DNA from: Planctomycetota bacterium
GTDB lineage: Bacteria > Planctomycetota > Planctomycetia > Pirellulales > Pirellulaceae
Direction: 5' to 3'
Assembly: GCA_026692885.1 (NCBI GenBank)
Contig: JAPLNJ010000718.1
Coordinates: 1 to 5,556, forward strand
Length of the DNA stretch: 5,556 nucleotides
Shown here: piece by piece, positions 1-5,473 of the stretch
How the letters are laid out: every line of letters begins with the position of its first letter
How positions within the stretch are numbered: position 1 is the first letter of the stretch
The notes under the pieces: model-generated
The model's database searches: none
The model's input: only the letters and a program-made list of their open reading frames with translations
What the model was told of the DNA's origin: nothing
Translations under genes and position numbers: made by a program

Positions 1-142
1 GCGTGTGGGATGACCCGATTTGTTTCGCCCTTTCAGGGCTACCGCGCTGAATCGAACCCGTACCCAGGGCGTCGCTCTGCGGCTGTCGCCGCGACGCTCT
101 GCCCTGGGCTGATTTGTGGCTGCCCCTATCGGGGCGAAAACG
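1..142 (+). repeat. Three-hairpin intergenic repeat, copy A (cut by window start)
   Basis: Forward copy of a repeat present five times in the window. It is identical base for base to 549-690. Three hairpins can be read: GCCCT/AGGGC (27-31 with 35-39), a central CCCAGGGC/GCCCTGGG stem (63-70 with 101-108) enclosing GCGGC/GCCGC (79-83 with 88-92), and a GCCCC/GGGGC hairpin near 122-135. The core begins TTTCGCCC (23-30) and ends GGGGCGAAA (131-139), giving short imperfect terminal inverted repeats. The organisation recalls REP/BIME or MITE elements; no transposase is present. A small open frame inside it (from 10) is almost certainly not a gene. Confidence 0.88.
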
Positions 143-405
143 CGAATATCCCGATGATCACGGCGGACCGCAGGCCCTGGGGACGGACGTAACTCGCCCA
201 TGCTGCTACCCCGGTGAACATCTGTGGGCCGAGGGCGCGTCAAGCAGTCAACACGCTTGGCCGAACGGGTCACGGTCGGGAGTGGCGTGTTCCGTCTTAA
301 CTCCTGCAACCAGGCTGCGGGAAGGCGCACGCGGCAGTTTCACTTCGGTAGCACGGATGGCAAGGCCGGGGCACGGATGAGGAATGCGGATGGCGACCGA
401 AAAAG
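143..405. other. Non-coding spacer between repeat copies A and B
   Basis: No supportable gene. Several short open frames cross it on both strands, but none has a ribosome binding site or a recognisable product, and some run into the repeats. The only local pattern seen is a short direct repeat, GCACGGATG at 351-359 and 371-379, with CGGATG again at 387-392. It could be remnant sequence; I see no function. Confidence 0.5.
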
Positions 406-524
406 TTTTCGCCCCGAAGGGGCAGCCACATAGCAGCCCAGGGCAGAGCGGAGCGGCGTAGCCGCGTAGCGCCGCCCTGGGTTATGCGAGGATGGAGAAC
501 ACCAGCCCTGAAGGGGCGAAACAA
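406..524 (-). repeat. Three-hairpin intergenic repeat, copy B
   Basis: Reverse-orientation copy, diverged from A and C in the central part. The hairpins are kept: GCCCC(gaa)GGGGC at 411-423, CCCAGGGC/GCCCTGGG at 437-444 and 474-481 enclosing GCGGC(gta)GCCGC at 453-465, and an AGCCCT-gaa-GGGGC arm near 504-517. The central sequence is closest to copy E. It lacks the extended tail found beyond the core in copies C and D. With copy C it forms an inverted pair with the same ends facing each other. Confidence 0.85.
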
Positions 525-538
525 GCCTTGGCGCATCT

Positions 539-690
539 GACGAGCGATGCGTGTGGGATGACCCGATTTGTTTCGCCCTTTCAGGGCTACCGCGCTGAAT
601 CGAACCCGTACCCAGGGCGTCGCTCTGCGGCTGTCGCCGCGACGCTCTGCCCTGGGCTGATTTGTGGCTGCCCCTATCGGGGCGAAAACG
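539..690 (+). repeat. Three-hairpin intergenic repeat, copy C, abutting the barrel gene
   Basis: Forward copy, identical to copy A over 549-690. Comparison with copy D shows that the element continues leftwards to about 539: the segment GACGAGCGATGC and the following bases match the reverse complement of 5386-5413 with five or six differences. Copy A cannot be checked there because the window begins. The right end lies three bases from the stop codon of the barrel gene (694-696, minus strand), so the element forms the immediate 3' flank of the operon. Confidence 0.88.
611..683 (-). terminator. Possible 3'-end hairpins of the operon, supplied by repeat C
   Basis: Read on the minus strand just after the barrel stop codon, the transcript would meet GCCCC(gata)GGGGC (670-683), then the larger CCCAGGGC/GCCCTGGG stem (611-618 with 649-656) with its inner GCGGC/GCCGC stem. 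There is no clean run of U after either stem, so a classical intrinsic terminator is not shown. REP-type elements in this position are known in other bacteria to stabilise mRNA 3' ends or assist termination. The role here is inferred. Confidence 0.35.
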
Positions 691-693
691 GAC

Positions 694-2931
694 TTAGTAG
701 GTCCCGGTCAGACCCGCCAGGACGTTGCTGGTCGTACCGCTGTTGTAGGACTGAGTCGCATCTCCGTAGTCAAAGTAGTTGTACCGGAAGTAACTCGATA
801 TCCTTTGCCGAAGTAGATAGTCCACTCCGGCGGAAAGACGCCAAGTGTTGATGTCTACGCGGCTGTAACTCGCCAGGTTGTAGGCAGGATCGCTGTACGA
901 GGGGGTCACGCCCGTCGGCGTTGGGACCGAAGTAATCGCATTGCGACCATGGACGTACTCGAGGCCGCCAGTCAGAGTCAACCGCTCCGTCGTCGCATAC
1001 GAGGTGCTGAGGGTCACCACGTCAGACTGCCCGGCGTAGTTCCAAGGCTGGGTGAATGGCGTGATGGTGTTGCCTGTGCCGCCCAGGGTGATGTCCTGGG
1101 TAATCCAGTTGGTCAACTGGGCGTACCCGCCGGAGACCGACCACCGGTTGGTGGGCGAGTACCAAGCGGTCACCATGAACGGATAGTTGTCCTCATTGAA
1201 ATGCGAGTACTGGCCATCGTTGTAGGTGCGCTCAAGCCAGAATTGGCCGTTGAGCATGAAGTTATCCGCCAAGTTCCACGTGCCGCCAATTTCGATCCGG
1301 TCCTCGTGGGTGGGTAGATTGGTATTCAGGGCGGCATCGAGCGCACCCGGAAAGTCGACCTCCGGGGTGATGCCTAACAGCGGATAACGAGTCGCGATCA
1401 GTGTATAACGCAGGTTGGAGGTGAAAGCGTCGGTCCACTTCTGCTCCGCCCCCACGTAGAGCTTGTTGCTGCTGGTGTTGTACGGGAAGAAATTGGGTTG
1501 CGTGGCAGGGCCCGGAAGTGCCTCGATGTACGCACCCGCGTTGCGCCGCACGATCTCATTGTACTCGTACCCTCCGGTTAGCGCCAATCCGCCTCGGAGA
1601 GTGCCGCACTCATCGAGGAACGGACGCCAGCGGCCCTTCACACCGCCCGTGGCAAAATCGCGATCGATGGGGGGCCAGGGATAGAAGTAAGTAGCCAGGT
1701 TCTCGCCCTGTAGCGGATGTCCGCTCAGGCCGTTCAGTAGGTAAGGCACCGTGGTCGTGTCTTGACTGTACACCTTGCCATAGCCGGTTAACTCCAAGCC
1801 GTCGAGGGAACGATTGGTAATGCGCCCGTCCACCCCGCCGAAACGACGGTTGATGTCGCGATACTGGTTCTCCGTATTGCCGACATGGCCAATGACGTAA
1901 GCATCCGTGTCGGTACCAAGTTGCATCGCGAGTTTCAAACGGTCGATTTCGGTATAGCTATCCGGCACGCGGGCGTACTCCGCGTTCCCGCCTGGTGCGG
2001 TGGGAAACGCCAAACCGGCAGTGTAGTTGTTCAGCACGGTGCTGTCGTTTTGCTGGAACTGCCGCATCGTGCGGGAGTACTCCACCGACATCCAGTCGGT
2101 GAGGCGGACTTCGATCACCGGCTCGATTTCCATCGTCAGCCAGTCTATTCGCTGGGCATTGCTGACAAGATGGCAGCGGCTACCGGCGGCACCAGGAGGG
2201 GGTACTTGGTAGCAGTGGGTTACGGCGTTGGCCTGCCGCATGCCTTCTTTCTCCATACCCCACACATTCAATCGCCACTTGATGTTCTCGGTGATGTCGC
2301 CCTTGAAGTTGGCCTTCAATTGCTGAACATGCATGGCGTAGTCCTGACCGAGATTGAAATCCTCTCCCCACATTCCGTTGGCTGGGGGTCCGGGTAGTGC
2401 GGGTGGCAGTGCGGTTGGTGGGAAACCATTGAGTGGTTTGTGATCCAGTCGATGGAGAAACCGTTCGTAGTCCACGTTCGCTGTGAGACCTGGGCCGTTG
2501 TAGAAGTGCAATCCAAGTTGCGAGGTTTCGTTCTCGGGCATCGTGGCGAAGAAATCCAACGTCCGATTGCCGTTGCTGATCAAGCCATCGAAGTCCAGGA
2601 ACGGCGAGGAGGGATGTAACCCCTGATACTCGCCCGTCTTCGTCAACGAACCGCTGTTGAAGGTGCCCCACCAGCCGAGGCGGGCGCCCAGAATCCTCGT
2701 TGCTTCGACCTCTTCGAATTCCAGCCACACATTATCCGCGGGTGCGGTGCCGGCGAACTGTTCGGCGGTTTCCGCGACTTGTAAAATGGGTTGTTCTCGC
2801 AGATCCGAGATGTTCATCTGCGCGGGCTTGGAGCCCGCGTCGGCCGGGTCTGCATCCTCAGCGAGCAGTCGCCCGGTTGGCAGCAACAACATCGTTGCAG
2901 CCGCAAGCAGGAAAGAATGGTTTCGTTTCAT
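694..2931 (-). CDS. MtrB/PioB-like outer-membrane beta-barrel (porin of a porin-cytochrome conduit)
   Basis: A 745-aa protein with a Sec signal peptide (basic MKRNH, hydrophobic core, likely cleavage after A24 in RLLA). The rest alternates amphipathic strands ending in aromatics with polar turns, as in large outer-membrane barrels, and it ends LTGTY, an aromatic C-terminus suited to Bam recognition. Segments near 350-395 (NTENQYRDINRRF, ITNRSLDGLELTGYGKVYSQ) resemble MtrB/PioB decahaem-associated barrels, and length is close to that family. No CxxCH is present. The N-terminal CxxC known from Shewanella MtrB is absent; the only cysteines are C240, C253 and C442. A Pro-rich loop lies at about 171-184. 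The start is ATG with AAGGG 8 nt upstream. It follows the multihaem cytochrome gene after 61 bp, so its inferred role is to sheathe that cytochrome across the outer membrane. Family placement is from sequence style and context, without alignment. Confidence 0.88.
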   Translation of the reverse strand: MKRNHSFLLAAATMLLLPTGRLLAEDADPADAGSKPAQMNISDLREQPILQVAETAEQFAGTAPADNVWLEFEEVEATRILGARLGWWGTFNSGSLTKTGEYQGLHPSSPFLDFDGLISNGNRTLDFFATMPENETSQLGLHFYNGPGLTANVDYERFLHRLDHKPLNGFPPTALPPALPGPPANGMWGEDFNLGQDYAMHVQQLKANFKGDITENIKWRLNVWGMEKEGMRQANAVTHCYQVPPPGAAGSRCHLVSNAQRIDWLTMEIEPVIEVRLTDWMSVEYSRTMRQFQQNDSTVLNNYTAGLAFPTAPGGNAEYARVPDSYTEIDRLKLAMQLGTDTDAYVIGHVGNTENQYRDINRRFGGVDGRITNRSLDGLELTGYGKVYSQDTTTVPYLLNGLSGHPLQGENLATYFYPWPPIDRDFATGGVKGRWRPFLDECGTLRGGLALTGGYEYNEIVRRNAGAYIEALPGPATQPNFFPYNTSSNKLYVGAEQKWTDAFTSNLRYTLIATRYPLLGITPEVDFPGALDAALNTNLPTHEDRIEIGGTWNLADNFMLNGQFWLERTYNDGQYSHFNEDNYPFMVTAWYSPTNRWSVSGGYAQLTNWITQDITLGGTGNTITPFTQPWNYAGQSDVVTLSTSYATTERLTLTGGLEYVHGRNAITSVPTPTGVTPSYSDPAYNLASYSRVDINTWRLSAGVDYLLRQRISSYFRYNYFDYGDATQSYNSGTTSNVLAGLTGTY

Positions 2932-2939
2932 ATTAGATA

Positions 2940-2944
2940 CCCTT
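2940..2944 (-). promoter_or_regulatory. Ribosome binding site of the barrel gene
   Basis: On the minus strand AAGGG lies 8 nt before the ATG at 2931-2929. It supports this start, which also gives a complete signal peptide. Confidence 0.65.
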
Positions 2945-2953
2945 AAGCTGCGG

Positions 2954-2974
2954 GTTTTCTTGTGTTAGGAAAAC
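2954..2974 (-). other. Small hairpin in the intercistronic gap
   Basis: GTTTTC (2954-2959) and GAAAAC (2969-2974) are perfect inverted repeats around a 9-nt loop, in the 61-bp gap between the two genes. A separate 10-bp palindrome, TGAATATTCA, sits at 2977-2986. The stem is weak and AT-rich, so it could be chance. If real, it might tune expression of the barrel relative to the cytochrome. No promoter was recognised in the gap. Confidence 0.25.
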
Positions 2975-2992
2975 GCTGAATATTCAACAGCC

Positions 2993-4513
2993 TTATCGCA
3001 TGAAACCGTTGACTGAGCCCGGGGAGCCATGAGCCGCGGCAGGAGCGTGTTGCGATGGAACATCGCTACCGTGAATCTGGCTGTGGCATTGCGTGCAATC
3101 CCCATAGAAGGCTTGCCGTAGCTCCGGTTTCGTGTCGATGTTGACCCGTCCGCTGTGGCTCGCTGACGTCCGGCGATGCCCTTCATGGCACCGTAGGCAC
3201 AGGAAGACCGGCGGCTGCTTCAGCAAATTATTGGTCACCGTGCCGTGGGGTTGATGGCAGATGCCGCAATTTTCCGTAACGGGCGGATGCTCGTAGGCGA
3301 ACGGTCCCTGCTTGTCGGCGTGGCACTTCCAGCACAACAGGTTGGGCGTCGTCGAGTCGCACTTCAGATTACCCTGACGCTGCCCGTGTGGATCGTGGCA
3401 GTCGGAGCAGACCATCTTGCCTTCCTTGATCGGGTGATGCGAAGGCAGAGCGTTCATGGCGTAGATCTTCGGATGGCACTTGTAGCACGCTTCCGGCTCC
3501 TGGACCGACATGGCCAGACGCTTCTGTCGCGTGACGCCGTAGTGGCTGATGCCCACAAACTGCTGGACGCCGGTCTTCGGATGCGGGTTGTGGCAGTCCG
3601 TGCAGGCCACGCCCATCAAGTTATGCGTCGACGAGTGGAAGGCCATGGTCGGCGAACCCTGCTTGTGGCAGGACAGGCACAAGTCCTTGCGGGACGATTC
3701 CAGGATCTTGCCATGGGGATCATGGCAGGTCGAGCAATTGAAGCCGTTGGGGCCGCAGATCTGATGCGGTCCAGCGACATTCGCCGTGGCCTGCAAGTCA
3801 CCGTGGCACTTGAAGCAGATGCCCGGGGCCTCGGCGCCCATGTTACTGGAAGATCCCTTCAAGGAAGGCTGCGTGGAAGCCGTCTGCTGATAGCTCGCCA
3901 GACTGACTTTCCCTTGGCGGGCGACGCCAGCAACCGCGGGTTCCGTCGTGGCCGGAGTTCCTGGCGGGACGTTGTAGTGGCCCTTGTGGCAGTCGGTGCA
4001 GGCCACACTATTGTGGGCGTGGACCGAGGTGCGCCACTGGGATCCCGGCGCGCACACGTTTTCCTGGTGGCATCGGGCGCAAGCTTCTGACTTCTGCATG
4101 GGGGTCAGATTCTTGAAGCCGATGAGCATGCCCGGTTCCTTGCCACGCGTCTTGACGTGCTCGCTGCAAGGACCGTGGCAGGCTTCGCAAGACTGGCCCT
4201 TCTGCAGGCCCCGGTGGACGTTCTCTTTGAACGTCTCGACATACGTCTTGTGGCAACTGACGCAGACCTCGTCGTCCTCGATATACTCGGCGTTCGCGAT
4301 GACGGGCAGGTCGGCCCGCAACATCGGGAACGAGGCTTGGCGAAATGCGTTGTTCGGTTTCGGCATGCTCGGATACGGTCCGAGGTGCGTATCTGCTCGC
4401 CGTCCTTCTCGATTGGAATAGCCGCAAGCGGTCATTCCCAGACAGAATGTTCCCAGCAACAACATGCGCGATAGTGCTGGGAAGGAACTTCTGAAGCGAT
4501 GCTTGTCGTTCAC
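2993..4513 (-). CDS. Tetradecahaem c-type cytochrome, lipoprotein, MtrA/DmsE-like with an extra four-haem module
   Basis: A 506-aa exported cytochrome. The signal sequence (basic N-region, MLLLGTFCLGMTAC) ends in a lipobox-like MTAC with C30 as likely lipidated residue. Fourteen CxxCH sites begin at C84, 109, 145, 172, 233, 260, 279, 304, 343, 369, 394, 416, 439 and 473. About twenty further histidines lie between the first and last sites, enough for bis-His ligation. DmsE/MtrA hallmarks are clear: CHGPxSEHV after haem 2, CTDCH at haem 4, SHHPIKEGKMVCSDCHDPHG (haem 10), KQGPFAYEHPPV before haem 12, and CHSQIHGSD at the end. The family normally has ten haems in about 330 aa; here hains 1-4 and 9-14 match that plan and haems 5-8 are additional, after a Thr/Ala/Ser/Gln-rich linker (about 180-230). 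Non-haem cysteines are C116, C154, C253 and C385. GTG start with GGAGG 7 nt upstream. Inferred role: electron wire through the barrel encoded downstream. Confidence 0.95.
   Translation of the reverse strand: MNDKHRFRSSFPALSRMLLLGTFCLGMTACGYSNREGRRADTHLGPYPSMPKPNNAFRQASFPMLRADLPVIANAEYIEDDEVCVSCHKTYVETFKENVHRGLQKGQSCEACHGPCSEHVKTRGKEPGMLIGFKNLTPMQKSEACARCHQENVCAPGSQWRTSVHAHNSVACTDCHKGHYNVPPGTPATTEPAVAGVARQGKVSLASYQQTASTQPSLKGSSSNMGAEAPGICFKCHGDLQATANVAGPHQICGPNGFNCSTCHDPHGKILESSRKDLCLSCHKQGSPTMAFHSSTHNLMGVACTDCHNPHPKTGVQQFVGISHYGVTRQKRLAMSVQEPEACYKCHPKIYAMNALPSHHPIKEGKMVCSDCHDPHGQRQGNLKCDSTTPNLLCWKCHADKQGPFAYEHPPVTENCGICHQPHGTVTNNLLKQPPVFLCLRCHEGHRRTSASHSGRVNIDTKPELRQAFYGDCTQCHSQIHGSDVPSQHAPAAAHGSPGSVNGFMR
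3242..3817 (-). repeat. Tandem four-haem protein modules (haems 5-8 and 9-12)
   Basis: Residues 233-312 (3817-3578) and 343-424 (3487-3242) share one layout: CxKCH, a His-containing stretch, C-x-x-CHDPHG, LCxxCH-x-x-QG, an H, then CxxCH-x-PH. Matching starts are CFKCH/CYKCH, CSTCHDPHG/CSDCHDPHG, CLSCHKQG/CWKCHADKQG and CTDCHNPH/CGICHQPH. Cysteine spacings are 27, 19, 25 versus 26, 25, 22 residues. The similarity is at protein level and looks old, not a recent DNA duplication. Haems 1-4 follow a looser version of the same scheme. Confidence 0.75.
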
Positions 4514-4520
4514 GACGTCG

Positions 4521-4525
4521 CCTCC
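4521..4525 (-). promoter_or_regulatory. Strong ribosome binding site that fixes the GTG start of the cytochrome
   Basis: GGAGG on the minus strand lies 7 nt before GTG at 4513-4511. It settles the start in favour of GTG, which also yields a complete lipoprotein signal sequence. An in-line overlapping frame extending to 4595 is in a different reading frame and has no such site. Confidence 0.8.
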
Positions 4526-4643
4526 GTGCTAGTGAGATCGAACCCTGGGCCGACGAAGGACCGGTCGGTCCCTCGCGGAAACAAATTGCGTGCAACCTCG
4601 CGCCGTTCTGGAGAACGACCCGGTTGATGGTGGGCAGCGTTCG

Positions 4644-4685
4644 GTCAACGTGCGAGCCATCCCTTGGCCTGCGGCCGACGTTGAC
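4644..4685. promoter_or_regulatory. Possible operator: 8-bp inverted repeat
   Basis: GTCAACGT (4644-4651) and ACGTTGAC (4678-4685) form a perfect inverted repeat with a 26-bp spacer, about 130-170 bp upstream of the cytochrome start. TTGACGCC occurs at 4681-4688 and again at 4829-4836. Such repeats can mark binding sites of a dimeric regulator, but the spacing is wide and chance is not excluded. Confidence 0.25.
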
Positions 4686-4781
4686 GCCCCCCTATCGAAA
4701 GCTGGCTGCTGTCAGATCCCGGAGAACAGTCGCGGGAAGATATTGCGGGAGGAAACTAACTATCGCCAGATCCCATAGGCT

Positions 4782-4809
4782 CGTTACGCGCCGTTACGAA
4801 TTTAATTCG
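4782..4809. promoter_or_regulatory. Possible operator: paired CGTTACG repeats joined to an AT-rich palindrome
   Basis: CGTTACG occurs at 4782-4788 and 4792-4798, ten bases apart and therefore on one face of the helix. It runs directly into the perfect 13-bp palindrome CGAATTTAATTCG (4797-4809). The AT-rich island stands out in GC-rich surroundings and lies about 270-295 bp upstream of the cytochrome start. This is the best regulatory candidate I see, but it is not tied to a known regulator. Confidence 0.3.
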
Positions 4810-4984
4810 CCAAATTGCCTGCGTCGACTTGACGCCTTTGTACCTTTTTCTTTCAGGTTGTAATTCGTGCAACACGGCCCCGCGAGCCGCTGACATCGGC
4901 CCAAAGGTGGGTAGCATATCTGGATAATACTGATACATCCAATCGAGTGGTATCGGTGGACGGGCGTCAGCCGCGAGCCATGCT

Positions 4985-5016
4985 CCCAATCTCCGGGCCG
5001 GACGTATCTGATTGGG
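4985..5016. other. Nested inverted repeat in the leader
   Basis: CCCAATC (4985-4991) pairs perfectly with GATTGGG (5010-5016). Within the 18-base loop is TCCGG-g-CCGGA (4992-5002), itself an inverted repeat; the two cannot both form as one simple continuous stem. It may be a leader RNA hairpin or a protein site; no known riboswitch was recognised. Confidence 0.25.
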
Positions 5017-5053
5017 TGGAAACACTTAACAACGCAGCGGAGTCGCGACGGGA

Positions 5054-5195
5054 GAAATGCTAGCACCGGGCCGCGTAGGGTGCCACGCGTACAGCATGTA
5101 TTTTTGACCACTGGAAAGCCGGGGCAGCTGGGACGACCTTGCCGGGGCAGGTCTTGAACGCTGGGCCTTGATCGTCACCTTGCGAAACGCTAGCA
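5054..5195. repeat. Short direct repeats in the distal leader
   Basis: GAAATGCTAGCA (5054-5065) and GAAACGCTAGCA (5184-5195) match at 11 of 12 bases, 130 bp apart, each containing the palindrome GCTAGC. Between them GCCGGGGCAG is repeated exactly at 5118-5127 and 5141-5150. No function is assigned. Confidence 0.35.
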
Positions 5196-5264
5196 GTGAT
5201 AGCCTGGGAGCTCGATCGTGGGAGTACGATGCCCCCGGGTGGGCCCGCGTCGTTCTACACAACT

Positions 5265-5413
5265 CTTTCGCCCCAAAGGGGCCTTAACAAATCAGCCCAG
5301 GGCAGAGCGTAGCGGCCATAGCCGCGGAGCGCCGCCCTGGGTTATGGATCGATTCAACACGGTAGCCCTGTAAGGGCGAAACAAAGCGGTTCATTCCACA
5401 CGTATCGTTCGTC
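5265..5413 (-). repeat. Three-hairpin intergenic repeat, copy D
   Basis: Reverse-orientation copy. The hairpins are GCCCC(aaa)GGGGC at 5270-5282, CCCAGGGC/GCCCTGGG at 5296-5303 and 5334-5341 enclosing GCGGC(cata)GCCGC at 5312-5325, and GCCCT(gta)AGGGC near 5365-5377. It shares the extended tail of copy C (5386-5413 against 539-566 reversed), so together they define the longer form of the element. It lies at the upstream edge of the operon leader and points toward copy C. Confidence 0.85.
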
Positions 5414-5473
5414 TTCAAACAAGATGGACGTAGTTCTTGACAAAGGATTGTGACGCGGTTGTGCTACGCTGGC

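Larger units (their letters stand above)
4526..5264. other. Long gene-free leader upstream of the operon
   Basis: About 740 bp with no supportable gene. Open frames at 4756-5025, 4794-5111 and 5026-5262 (minus) lack ribosome binding sites and recognisable composition, and they overlap one another. The operon promoter should lie here. No convincing sigma-70 or sigma-54 promoter was found on the minus strand; the best -35/-10 pair seen (TTGGAT and TATGCT, 18-bp spacing, about 4915-4945) is weak. Short inverted and direct repeats in this stretch are listed separately. Confidence 0.6.

Noticed and set aside
49..60. tRNA-like T-arm, GGGTTCGATTC on the minus strand (also in copies C and E)
   Set aside because: The motif resembles a T-psi-C arm, but no acceptor, D or anticodon arms fit around it, and copies B and D do not keep it. 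A tRNA-derived origin of the repeat remains only a thought.
10..192. Small open frame starting MTRFVSPFQG, repeated within 492-851
   Set aside because: It lies in repeat copies A and C, has no ribosome binding site, and its sequence is a translation of hairpin DNA. Such frames are probably mis-annotated genes wherever this repeat occurs.
1..690. CRISPR array
   Set aside because: The copies are long, alternate in orientation, vary internally and have irregular spacing. There are no uniform spacers and no cas genes.
2977..2986. TGAATATTCA palindrome as an operator for the barrel gene
   Set aside because: It is short, AT-rich and inside an intercistronic gap with no promoter seen; it is likely chance.
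3245..4090. 281-codon open frame on the plus strand
   Set aside because: It is antisense to the haem-rich gene. The long frame results from Cys/His codon bias opposite; the protein has no recognisable features.
4756..5262. Minus-strand open frames at 4756-5025, 4794-5111 and 5026-5262
   Set aside because: They overlap in different frames, use weak starts without Shine-Dalgarno sites, and show no family resemblance, signal peptide or membrane segment.
539..5413. Composite transposon with C and D as ends
   Set aside because: No transposase or target-site duplication was found, and the repeats are short and non-coding. Bracketing alone does not show mobility.
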